A model generated the notes under the pieces. It made no database searches and had not been told where the DNA came from. It was given only the letters and a program-made list of their open reading frames with translations. Below are positions 1 to 10,378 of a DNA stretch of 64,000 nucleotides, piece after piece. The first letter of the stretch is position 1; each line of letters begins with the position of its first letter. Made by a program: the position numbers and the translations under genes. The DNA comes from Mercurialis annua (taxonomy: Eukaryota; Streptophyta; Magnoliopsida; Malpighiales; Euphorbiaceae). The stretch spans positions 33,317,879 through 33,381,878 of the forward strand of contig NC_065571.1 in the NCBI RefSeq assembly GCF_937616625.2. The letters run 5' to 3'.

Positions 1-1989
1 GGATTTGTTTCGTAACATTTGTAGACGCTTGGCTTAAATTGCTAAAAAGGTGAAACATTTGGATTTGTTCATAACCTTCGTAAACGTTTGGCTTAAATTG
101 CTAAAAAGGTTAAACGTTTGGAGTTGTTTCGTAACGTTTGTAAACATTTGGCTTAAATCGCTAAAAAGGTGAAACGTTTGGATTATTATCGTAACGTTTG
201 TAAACATTTGGCTTAAATTGCTAAAGAGGTGAAACGTTTGGATTATTATCGTAACGTTTGTAAACGTTTGGCTTCAATCGCTAAAAAGGTGAAACGTTTG
301 GATTTGTTTAGTAACGTTTGTAAACGTTTGCATAAATCGCTAAAGAGGTGAAATGTTTTGACTTGTTTCGCAACGTTTTAAATGTTTGGCTTAAATCGCT
401 AAAATGGGGAAACGTTTTGCTTAATTTCTAAAAAGGTGAAATGGTTGGTTTTGTTTCGTAACGTTTGTAAACGTTCGACTTATATTGCTAAAAAGGCTAA
501 ATGTTTGGATTTGTTTCGTAATGCTTGTAAATGTTTGGCTTAAATTGCTAAAAAGGTGAAACGCTTGGATTTGTTTCGTTATATATCTAAACTTTTGGTC
601 TAATTCGCTAAAAAGGGGAAACGTTTGAATTTGTTTCGTAACGTTTGTAAACGTTTGGCTTAAATTGCTAAAACGGTGAAACGCTTGGATTTGTTTCAGA
701 AGGTTTGTAAACGTTTGGCTTAAATTGCTGAAAAGGTGAAACACTTAGTTTTGTTTCGTAACGTTTGGAAAGGTTTTGCTTAAATCACTAAAAATGTGAA
801 ACGTTTGGATTTGTTTCTTAACCTTTTAGACGTTTGGTTTTGTTTCGTAACGTTTGTAAAGGTTTGGCTTAAATCGCTAAATATGTGAAACGTTTGAATT
901 CGTTTCGTAAAATTTTAAACGTTCGGTTTTGTTTCGTAAAGTTTGTAAACGTTTAGCTTAAATTGCTAAAAAGGCGAAACGCTTGGATTTGTTTCGTAAA
1001 GTTTGTAAACGTTTGGATTAAATTGCTAAAAAGGTGAAACGGTTTCGATTTATTTTGTAATGTTTGTAAACGTTTGGCTTAAATTGCTAAAAAGGTGAAA
1101 CATTTGCATTTGTTCTATTACCTTTGTAAACGTTTGGCTTAAATTGCTAAAAAGGGGAAACGTTTGGATTTGTTTCGTAACGTTTGTAAACGTTTGGCAT
1201 AAATCGCTAAAAAGGTGAAATGTTTGGATTTGTTTCGTAATGTTTTAAACGTTTGGTTTAAATCGCTAAAACGGGAAAACGTTTGGATTTGTTTCGTGAC
1301 GTTTATAAACGTTTGGCTTAAATTGCTAAAAAAAGTGAAATGTTTGGTTTTGTTTCGTAACGTTTGTAAACGTCTGGCTTAAATCGCTAAAAATGTTAAA
1401 TGTTTGGATTAGTTTCGTAACGTTTGTAAACGTTTGGCTTAAATTGCTAAAAAGATTAAACACTTGGATTTGTTTTTTAATATTTGTAAACATTTGGCTT
1501 AAATTACTAAAAAGTGAAACGCTTGGATTTGTTTCGGAAATTTGTAAACGTTTCGCTTAAATTTCTAAAAAGGTAAAACTCTTGGATTTATTTCGTATCG
1601 TTTGTAAACGTTTTGCTTAAATTGCTAAAAAGGTGAAACACTTGGTTTTGTTTCGTAACATTTTTAAAGGTTTGACTTAAATCACAAAAATTGTGAAACG
1701 TTTGGAATTGTTTCGTAACTTTTTAAACGTTTGGTTATGTTTCATAACGTTTGTAAATGTTTGGCTTAAATCGCTAAGAAGGCGAAACGTTTAGATTTTT
1801 TTTGTACCGTTTTTAAACTTTTGGATTAAATAGCTAAAAAAGGCAAAACGTTTGGATTTGTTTCGTAACGTTTGTAAACGTTTGGCATAAATCGCTAAAA
1901 AAGTCAAATGTTTGGATTTGTTTCATAACGTTTGTAAACGTTTGGATTAAATCGGTAAAAAGGAGAAACGTTTGGATTTGTATTTGTTT
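1..1989 (-). repeat. 60-bp satellite array, segment 1 (reverse orientation)
   Basis: About 33 head-to-tail monomers of roughly 60 bp run from the window edge to the truncated LTR of element 1. Read on the + strand, each copy runs from GGATTTGTTTCGTAACG through TTGTAAACG and GGCTTAAAT to a CTAAAAAGG block. This is the reverse complement of the orientation seen over most of the window. Copies differ from one another by roughly 10-20% by eye. Several are shortened, for example near 360-420 and 820-940. The last monomer is disturbed (partial copy near 1966-1990) where it meets the LTR. The repetitive open frame at 421-744 on the - strand is a by-product of the 60-bp period and is not a gene. Confidence 0.97.
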
Positions 1990-4419
1990 CGTTCATTCGA
2001 TCTGGTAAGTCTTTAACGTCATGTTCTTGGATTATTTTTCGATATCGTCAAACGGTTCTTGATTTCGTTTCTCATTGTTTAGCTTTAATTCGATTGTTCT
2101 TCGTTGATTCACATCAACTCAGCGATCTCTATAATCATTACGTGTTGGAATCAAGAAAGGTACGTAAATATCCCTCCGTTCGTTGCCGTTTTATTCTTGC
2201 CGTACTCGTGAACCTATTGCTATTATTCTCCCGATCTTGTTGTCGGATTGCTACTGCCATTTTACTTGCAAATCATGTTATGAATGTTGTAGTTAAACCT
2301 TGGCTTATGTTTATGATCGTTTCGAATCGCCGTTTTCGAGTTTTTCTTACCGCCGTGTCTTGAGTTTGTGGCTGCCGTAGTTGGTTTCTTGCTGACATGG
2401 TTACTGTATCGAGTTATTAATTTTTTTCATAATAATTAGGTGATGTCTTGAGGTTTAGTTGCTTAAGGGATCATGAACTAGGTTTATATTTGGCTTTGAA
2501 TTTCTTGATTACTTGCGGTGGTGGTTGGCGGGGTGAATTGTTTGAAATTCGTTATCAAAAGGTGGTTCTGTGTTTGGTTTGAATTCTTAATGAAAGGGAT
2601 GGCTAATTGGCCATAATGGCCTTCATTTTTTTTGATTTAACTTATTAAATCCTTCAAGTTAGCTTTACTTATTGAACTCGTTTAAATAATAACTTGAACT
2701 CGATTGATTTAAATAGACAATTTGTGTACGTTAAATATTTTATAACTTAAATTAATATAATTACTCGGGTAATTATATTTAGTTTTAATTGAAATGTCAA
2801 TTTGGCTAATTTACAATTTAGCCCCTAAAGTTTCTAAAAAACTTATTTCAGTTAAGTTTTATCTTTTGGATAACTTTTGGACTTTTATATTGAATTGTAA
2901 TTTGATTTCGAATATCAAATTGGCTAAATTGCAGTTTAGCCCATAAAAATCTTTAAGCCTAAATTGGCTAAAGTACAGTTTAGTTCGTAAACTTTTATAA
3001 ACTTAAAATGGTTAAGTTTTTGTTGTAACTTGAGTTACTTGAATTACAAGACATTGAATTCTATTATAAAATAGATAATTATTTATCAAGCATTTTAATT
3101 TATAAACTCGGGTTTATAAATTTAATAAAATTTTGAACCGGGTTAGACTTTGGTCGCCCAGCAAGTGGGAAGAAGCTTGGTAGATTTTAATAACTCGGCT
3201 AACTCACTGATATGGATTTTAACTTGGGTTAATTTAAATTATTTTTACGAATCATTCTAAATATGTTTATATGATTTGTACTTTATAACTTGGGTTATAT
3301 TTGGAATACATTTAATATAAGTGTTTATTATATGTGGCTTGATATTGTATTGTGCTAGTTTTATGTGGTGTCTAGTACTCTTTAGAGTTAAGGTCTGATT
3401 TTAATTATGATATTAATATTTTATTTAGACCCGTCGACTGTTCGTACTTCAGGGGCGAACCAGAGTTAGGTGCTTGTCAGGATCGCGTGGATTTAGCAAA
3501 GAGTGAGTTTATATCTCTATTTACCTCTTTATTAAGAAATTATTATATTTTGTATATATATATATATATATATGTATAAGCAGCTTTTGAACTGTTTTTC
3601 GGCATTGTGGATTTGATTTGGAACGTGCTACTCGATGGGCATCATCGGGACTGCGTGCGCACCGGTAATGATTATGGTATTGAGATAGGTTTGAGATACG
3701 TCTCACCTTAGTGAGGGCAACGGTGGAAGATACGTCTCCTGGGTTCAATATTTATTAAGTGATAGTCGGGGATCGGTTATTGAGATACGTCTCACCGACA
3801 CGACAATGGATTTAGAATTATGGATTAGGGTTTCATTGATAATCCATAATGAAATTGTTTTATTAAACGTTTTTAATGGTTTTTTTAACTTAATAAATGT
3901 AAATGGTTATATAAACTCTACTCAGTAAATCTGACCCCGTTGTTTTTCCAAATTTTCCAGGTTTATGATTTGAACATTTGTCGATCTCTGTTTTTTCATT
4001 CTCGGAGGTTCTTTATTTATTTCAGAAATAAAGTATCGAACTATTTTAAACTCTTAGACCGCAGTAGTAGTTTCATATTATTCATGTCTTAGTCTTACGT
4101 TTATAGTTTTGGCTATTGTTTGATGGATTGATCCAACTATTACTATATCGTTTTTGGCATGATTACAGTGTTTATGGTATTTATATTATATTACCATACT
4201 GTTGGAGATTATTTTAAGATAAGCGTACTTTAAAAATATGTTGTTTATATGTACTGCTAGATTAGGCTGAAGTCTCGGTTGCCCCCGAGCATGTGGTTTT
4301 ATGCAGGTACATTGTATTAAATGTGTTAAGTTGGTTATCTGCAAGGCTAGCTATGGGTTTTGTTACCACCATACCCATACCCTAACGCCGGTCACGATTC
4401 ATAAAAATGGGTCGTGACA
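1990..4419 (+). repeat. Element 1 left LTR, 5'-truncated
   Basis: The sequence from about 1990 aligns with 12549-14996, the right LTR, and ends in GGGTCGTGACA directly before the primer-binding site. The first roughly 415 bp, including U3 and the TATA box of the right copy, are missing. At the break the satellite (TTTGTTTCGTAAC) and the LTR (CTTTCGTTTATTC) share TTTCGT. Inside lie a GTAAGT splice-donor-like site (2005-2010), a perfect 10-bp-arm hairpin with loop TCGG (2755-2778), a (TA)n run (about 3553-3573) and three ATACGTCTC motifs (about 3692-3796). Open frames here, such as 2094-2363, are chance frames. Confidence 0.92.
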
Positions 4420-4423
4420 AACT

Positions 4424-4435
4424 TGGTATCAGAGC
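4424..4435 (+). other. Primer-binding site, initiator tRNA-Met type (element 1)
   Basis: TGGTATCAGAGC lies 4 bp after the LTR end. It is complementary to the 3' end of plant initiator tRNA-Met including CCA. It would prime minus-strand cDNA synthesis. The same 12 bases occur in element 4 and, reversed, in element 2. Confidence 0.93.
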
Positions 4436-4731
4436 TTTGGTTTCAAACCAAGGCCTTTTAAATGTTAAGTGTTTAATTGTTTTGGCATGTTAAGTGGTTA
4501 ACTTGTCCTAGGAACTACTGCGGAATTAGGATTCGAGTCTTGTCTTTGAAACATCATCTTTTGTTTCAAAACTTTATGCCTACTCCTATAGGAATGTCGT
4601 GAGTCAGTCGTGTGAATTTATTTGCTTTATTGCTTATTATATGATTGTTTTCACTTGGGTGATTACTTGCTGGCTTTGATTATATGGTTAAATTTTTGTT
4701 TGTATTAAGGATTTTTGTTTCATTCTTAGGA
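4436..4731 (+). other. Untranslated leader of element 1
   Basis: Non-coding stretch between the primer-binding site and gag, homologous to 46314-46654 in element 4 but with a shorter 3' part. It ends in a pyrimidine-rich tract and CATTCTTAG (AG at 4728-4729) just before the gag ATG at 4732, which resembles a 3' splice site. An upstream in-frame ATG at 4684 is not conserved in element 4, so 4732 is preferred as the gag start. Confidence 0.7.
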
Positions 4732-6160
4732 ATGAATACTCGTACTCGTGCTGCGGCTCAGCAAAATGCTGAGGCTGATGACGCGATCTCTATGGAGGTG
4801 GACCAGAATAAACCAGAGGCTCATGCTGGTAGAGGACTAGCAGGCAGAGGCCCAACTGGACTTGGTCGAGCTGGTCGAGGTGGCCGAGGTCAAGCTGGCA
4901 GAGGTAGAGGTAGAGGCGTAGGACGCGGTGCTATAGGGGGTGCTCAAGCACAAGGTGTGGAACAACCTGAGTTGGATGACTTTGACTTCAACACTTATCT
5001 GGCTGGAGTTACTACTTTACAGCTCAACCAGGTTCAGCTGCATGCAGGACATGTCGCTATGCAGGATCAGCATGCGGTTTTGGCTCAGATTGTTCAGCAG
5101 CAGCAACAACGGGCTGGTAGTGCAGCAGTTGGTGGTATCGAAACCACTGACATGGATTTGGTTTTGGCTTACATGAGGCTGAAGCCAACTGAGTTTGATG
5201 GTTCTGGAGACACGCTGGATTTTCTCGAGGAGGTTGAGCAGAATGCTCGGTGACTATAGGCTACTGAGTGTCAGACCGTTGTTCTAGTCGAGATGCCTAT
5301 GAAGGGTTCAGCTAGGGACTGGTTTCGTAGGTCCATTCATGCTGATATGGCTACCATTAGTTGGATTGAGTTTGTGGAGAGATTCCGAGCTTTCTTCTTG
5401 CCGTTTGCAATGACAGAGGGTCACAGAGACAGGTTGCTGACACTTTCTAGGGATGATAGGTCAATATCTGAGTACACGACGGAGTTCGTGAGGTTGGGTC
5501 GGTTCGCTCCGGACTTGTAGGCAGATCCGCAAAGGGTGAACGACAGATATGTAAAAGGCTTAAGGCACGATTTTGTGAGTTTGCTGACTAAGATACGCAG
5601 AGACTTTACAGACGTAGTGGACAGTGCTCATCGTATGGAGGGCTCGTTATTGCAGTTTGGGGAGATTTCTGGTTCTTCTCAGGCTAAGAAGTCTTCTGGC
5701 TCTGGACAGCAGAGTGTTGGCGATAGCTACCAATCGACACCTTCTCAGTACAAGAACAAGAAGAGGGGTGTCAAGAAGAGTTACCCGCCTTACACCTATA
5801 GTTCAGGCAACAGCGGTAGCAGTCGCAGTTTTTGGCATGGTAACAGTGGAGGTGCTAGTTTTCCTTTCTGCCAGAATTGCAGACGTCGACATCCAGGCGA
5901 GTGTCGTTTAGCACCAGGGGGTTGTTTTACTTGTGGCCAACCGGGTCATTTTGCGAGAGAGTGTCAGGCATCTGGGCAGCAGATGTCGGCAGTTAGTGTT
6001 GCTCAGCCATCCTATTAGAGTCAGAGACCAGCGTTCTCTGCACCGGCGGGGTTTTCTCAACCTGCCGCATCTATTGGTGTCTAACGGGGCCGAGGTTCTG
6101 GAGGGTGTGGTTTTGGAGGCCGTGGCAATGGCGGTAGAGGTTCTAGCAGCTACTCGACAA
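4732..6160 (+). pseudogene. gag: gag pseudogene of element 1
   Basis: Gag would form the particle and bind the element's RNA. The N-terminus begins [10 protein letters not shown] and is followed by a Gly/Arg-rich stretch, a retrotransposon gag domain (about 5290-5640) and a double zinc motif near 5869-5965: CX2CX3HX3C, then a canonical CX2CX4HX4C knuckle. The frame is interrupted at 5251 (TGA), 5257 (TAG), 5518 (TAG), 6016 (TAG) and 6082 (TAA). At 5518 and 6016 element 4 has CAG at the same codon, so these stops arose by C-to-T change. A net 5-bp loss near 6149-6163 then moves the frame before the protease. Compared with element 4 it keeps a 47-bp stretch that element 4 has lost. Confidence 0.9.
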
Positions 6161-7470
6161 AGTTCTCAGCAGCAGAGTCATGGTCAGGCCAGACTTTTCG
6201 CCTTGACTCCTCAGGATGCTCTCGCATCTAACGCATTGGTGCAAGGTACTATTCAGATTTCCTTTGTAGATGCTTTAGTTTTATTTGATGCGGGTGCAAC
6301 CCATTCCTTTGTGTCTACTTGTTTTGCTGCTAAGTTGGGTGTAACACCATGAAGTTTGAGTGAACCTTTATCTGTATCTACTCCCTTGTCTGACTGTGTG
6401 GTAGTGGACGTTGTGTATCCATCGTGTTCCGTGGTTATCCATGGAAGAGACTTGCGTGCTGATCTGGTTGTGTTGGATGTACTATCATTTGACGTGATTT
6501 TGGGAATGGATTGGCTGCCACGCGATTATGCTTCGATCGACTGTCATGGGAAGTCCGTTGAGTTTCGGATTCCAGGTGATTTACCCGTTTCTTATCAAGG
6601 GGAGAAGGCGGAGACACCTAAGAATCTAATTTCTGCGATCAAGGCAAAGCGGATGATGATTAAGGGTTGTCAAGCTTTCTTAGCTGTGGTTCGAGATATG
6701 GATGCTGAGGTGGTCAGTATGAACACTATCCCTATAGTGAATGAGTTCACTGACGTTTTTCCAGAGGAGTTGCCTGGATTACCACCTGATCGGGATATCG
6801 AATTCTGCATTGACGTTGTTCCTGGAACTGGTCCTATTTCAATACCACCGTATCGGATGGCTCCTGCTGAGATGAAGGAGTTGAAGGAGCAGTTACAAGA
6901 ACAATTGGACAGTGGCTTCATCAGACTGAGTAGTTCTCCGTGGGGTGCTCCAGTTCTGTTTGTTAAGAAGAAGGATGGTTCCTTTCGGCTTTATATCGAC
7001 TACAGGCAGTTGAATAAGGCTACCATCAAGAACATATATCCTCTTCCTCGCATCGACGACTTGTTTGATCAGTTGAAGGGTGCAAAGTGCTTTTCCAAGA
7101 TTGACTTGAGATCCAAGTATTATCAAATTCGGATTCGGGACGTCAATGTGCGTAAGACTGCTTTCAGAACGCGTTATGGGCATTTCGACTTTTTGGTCAT
7201 GTCGTTTGGGTTGACTAACGCACCAGCAACGTTTATGGACATGATGAATCGGGTTTTCAAGCCGTTTTTGGATCAATTTGTTATCGTCTTCATTGATGAC
7301 ATTCTAATTTATTCTCGAAGTGAGAAGGAGCATGCTTATCACTTGAGGACTATACTACAGACCTTGCGAGAGCATCAGTTGTATGCTAAGTTCTCAAAGT
7401 GCTAGTTTTGGCTGGAACAGGTTACCTTCTTAGGACACGTGGTGTCGAAGGATGGGATCAAGGTTGATCC
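6161..7470 (+). pseudogene. pol: Protease and reverse transcriptase pseudogene of element 1
   Basis: The protease motif [11 protein letters not shown] lies near 6280-6315. The reverse transcriptase follows: the [18 protein letters not shown] block near 6965-7020 and the catalytic FIDDILIYS near 7291-7317. The active-site Asp pair is still present. Stops interrupt the frame at 6350-6352 and at 7403-7405 (TAG where element 4 has AAG). A one-base loss near 7471 shifts the frame into RNase H. The long open stretch 6356-7405 is the best preserved part of the element. A function in reverse transcription is known for the family; this copy is dead by its breaks. Confidence 0.92.
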
Positions 7471-8034
7471 TAAAAGATTGAGGCGGTTATGGATTGGCAG
7501 AGGCCGAGGTCAGTTACCGAGATCAAGAGTTTTCTTGGGTTAGCTGGCTACTACCGTCGGTTCGTGCAAAATTTCTCTCGGATATCTGCACCTTTGACTA
7601 AGCTGACACAGAAGGGTGTTAAGTTTGAGTGGACCGACAAGTGTGAGGCAAGTTTCAAGAAGCTGAAGGAGATTCTGACTACATCTCCTATTTTGGCATT
7701 GCCTTCTGGCATTGAAGGTTTTACTGTGTACTGCGATGCTTCTCGGATTGGCCTAGGTTGCGTGTTGATGCAACATGGACAGGTGATCGTCTATGCTTCT
7801 CGTCAGCTGAAGAAGCATGAGGTTAATTACCCTACTCATGACTCGGAGTTAGCTGCTGTGGTTTTTGCTCTGAAGATCTGGAGGCACTACTTGTACAGTG
7901 CGACTTGCGAGATCTTCACTAATCACAAGAGACTGAAGTACATCTTTGATCAGCGAGAGTTGAATTTGAGATAGAGGAGGTGGCTAGAGTTGCTGGAAGA
8001 CTACGACTGTACTATTCAGTACCATCCTGGTAGC
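7471..8034 (+). pseudogene. pol: RT thumb and RNase H pseudogene of element 1
   Basis: Encodes the end of RT ([14 protein letters not shown] region) and RNase H, which would degrade the RNA strand of the cDNA hybrid. YCDAS and DSELA keep the first two acidic catalytic residues. The third motif reads TNHKRL where element 4 has TDHKSL, so the catalytic Asp is replaced by Asn (GAT to AAT, near 7920). A TAG stop at 7972-7974 replaces CAG. A 14-bp deletion near 8030, between two GGTA direct repeats present in element 4, breaks the frame in the last catalytic motif. Confidence 0.9.
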
Positions 8035-9462
8035 CGATGCGTGGAGTCGCAAGTCTTCGGGAAGTTTGGCCCATATTTCTGAGATTAGGCGCAGACCCAT
8101 GGTTAGAGAGTGTCATGGTCTGATAGCTTCGGGCTACGGTTTTCAGGTTTCGCAGGGGGTAGTTTGTTGGCACATCTGCAGGTGCAACCGGTTTTGATTG
8201 ATAGGATTAAGGATTTACAAGCTGAGGATCCACAATTGAAATGGATTATGGATGAGATCCCTCTGGACTGGAATTCCGATTTTTTTTATTGACGGAGTTC
8301 TGAGGTTTGGTTCTAGACTGTGCGTTCCGGATTCAGATGGTTTGAGAGACCTAATTCTGGAGGAAGCGCATAGGTCAGCTTACAGTGTTCATCTGGGATC
8401 TACCAAGATGTACCATGACCTCAAGGGTACATATTGGTGGAGTGGAATGAAGAAGGATGTTGCAGAGTACGTTTCCAAGTGTCTGACTTGCCAGCAGGTG
8501 AAGCTGGAATATCAGAGACCTTTTGGCTATCTGCACCCACTACCTATTCCAGAGTGGAAGTGGGAGCGGATTGCCATGGACTTTGTTGTTGGTTTACCAC
8601 GTACTCGACAGGGGTACGATTCCATCTGTGTGATAGTTGACCGTGACTAAGTCAGCTCATTTCCTCCGATCAAGGTTTCGTATCCTCCTTCGAAGTTGGC
8701 TCAGTTGTACATCGACAGGATTGCCAGTTTGCATGGTGTATCGGTTTTGATTGTTTCAGACAGAGGTTCTGTTTTCACTTCAAGATTCTGGAAAGCATGA
8801 TTGGAGTCTTTGGGTTCTCGTTTGGACTTCAATACAGCTTTTCATCCTCAGATTGACGGTCAGTCTGAGAGGATTATTCAGACATTGGAGGATATGCTCA
8901 GGATGTGCATTCTTGATTTTCAGGGTAGCTGGGATACTCATATGCCGTTGATTGAGTTTTCATACAACAACAGTTATCATGCGAGTATTGATATGGCACC
9001 TTATGAGGCTTTGTACGGACGCAAGTGTCGATCTCCTATCTGTTGGGAAGAGGTCGGCGAGCGGAAGTTGTCTGGTGCTGAGATTATTCAGGTTACCTCA
9101 GAGAAGGTACCGTTGATAAAACGGAGGTTGGAGACAGCTTTTCATCGGCATAAGAGTTATGCTGATCCGAAGAGAAAAGACATCGAGTTTCAGGTGGGAG
9201 ACTTTGTGTTTCTTTGGGTTTCGCCTATGAAAGGCATGGTTCGTTTTGGTGTCAAGGGGAAATTGGCACCGAGGTACGTTGGTCCCTATGAGATTTCAGA
9301 GAAGATTAGAGTTGTGGCTTATCGTCTGGCTATGCAGCCAAACATGTTTTTAGTGAATCATGTATTTCATGTTTCTATGCTGAGGAAGTGCATCTCAGAT
9401 CCTTCACATGTGATTGTGCCTCAGAGTGTTAAGATTGACCAGGAGCTGTCCTATGAGGAACA
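8035..9462 (+). pseudogene. pol: Integrase pseudogene of element 1
   Basis: The zinc-binding N-terminal domain ([15 protein letters not shown] to CLTC, about 8368-8495), catalytic core (MDFVVGLP near 8576; SDRGSVF near 8757; GQSERIIQ near 8858) and the C-terminal [10 protein letters not shown] region (about 9359-9390) are all recognisable. The acidic triad positions are present, but frameshifts near 8155, 8275, 8645 and 8670 and a TGA near 8799 split it over several frames. Integrase would insert the cDNA into chromosomes. The sequence stops at 9462, where a solo LTR interrupts it, and resumes at 11868 with the chromodomain. Confidence 0.9.
9458..9462 (+). repeat. Left target-site duplication GAACA of nested solo LTR
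   Basis: GAACA precedes the TGTAATACC start of the nested LTR and is repeated at 11863-11867 after its GTGACA end. Element 4 has the uninterrupted GAGGAACAGCC at the same coding position, which confirms a 5-bp duplication. Confidence 0.95.
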
Positions 9463-9916
9463 TGTAATACCTTAAAATGTTTAATTAGCTAATTGGACCA
9501 CGTGTCCAGTTTTGATTCGCCGGAGTGGCAATATCAGACGAATTTCTGAAAAGATAAAGTAACTAAGTCTTAAGTAAGTCGGTTTTGGGAAACTAATTAT
9601 GCGAAAATTTAGATTATATTTCAATTCTAAAGTTAGAATTGGAATTTAAAGGAAAAATGTCAAGAAAAGCCCAAAATAGGGTACAGGGACCAAAGTGGTA
9701 ATTTAGCCACTTTATGTCGAAAATGGAAATATCAAATTTTAGCGGGAAAGTACTAATATCGAGCTTCGTATTATTTATTGGATATAAATAATACGTATAA
9801 GTTATAATTTAAGAATTAATCGATTTAGTTATGGACTAAATCGTATAAAAGAAAAGTTTAAAGGACAAATGATAGTAAAAAAAAGAACAAGGACCAAAGT
9901 GAACCTTTAGCCAGAT

Positions 9917-9924
9917 TATATAAG
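9917..9924 (+). promoter_or_regulatory. TATA box of nested solo LTR
   Basis: TATATAAG within ATTATATAAGAAA, 455 bp from the LTR start. The same string occurs at the matching place in the reverse LTR (27105-27112, - strand). Inferred RNA polymerase II core promoter. Confidence 0.6.
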
Positions 9925-10260
9925 AAAGAAGAAATTGAATCAGAAAGCAGAGAGACTTCGAGAGAAATTGAGAAACTTTCGACGATATCGTCGTTTCGCC
10001 GCCGTTTCGCCGTTCGACGTTCGATTCAAGTGATTCAAGCGGCGATTTCTTCAGAATCGAATCCTCTATCGATCCTAAGCTTCGTTTCAAGGTAAATATC
10101 TTGGTATTTGGTGGAAAACTCGAATTTAATGGTGGTTTTGGTATAGAATAGAAATTTATTGATTTAAGCTAGGTTTTAGCGTTTTTGGAAAAACCAAAAT
10201 ACGGATTTTTTTGGAAATGAAGTGTTTGGTTTGTATGGCGAGTAATAGCACGACGGGAAG

Positions 10261-10378
10261 CCGGAAACAACGTTTCCGGGGGCTGCGTGCGAATCGCACG
10301 TGGTGTGCGATCGCACACCAGCGGTGTGCGGACGCACACCCAAGGTGTGTAAACGCACACTGGTGTGCGGGCGCGCAG
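10261..10378 (+). repeat. Serial palindrome cluster in the solo LTR
   Basis: Consecutive inverted repeats: an 8-bp-arm hairpin CCGGAAAC/GTTTCCGG (10261-10279), CGTGCGA/TCGCACG, the perfect 18-bp palindrome GGTGTGCGATCGCACACC (10302-10319), and three degenerate copies of the same GGTGTGCG-nn-CGCACACC plan. The stretch is strikingly G+C and CpG rich in an A+T-rich surrounding. Confidence 0.85.

Noticed and set aside
2094..2363. Open frame in the left LTR of element 1 and its counterpart at 12581-12907
   Set aside because: The frame lies in LTR sequence, is not preserved in element 4 and shows no domain. It also differs in start and end between the two LTRs of the same element.
3553..3573. (TA)n run as a promoter TATA box
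   Set aside because: It lies far into the 3' part of the LTR and varies in length between copies. It is better explained as a microsatellite.
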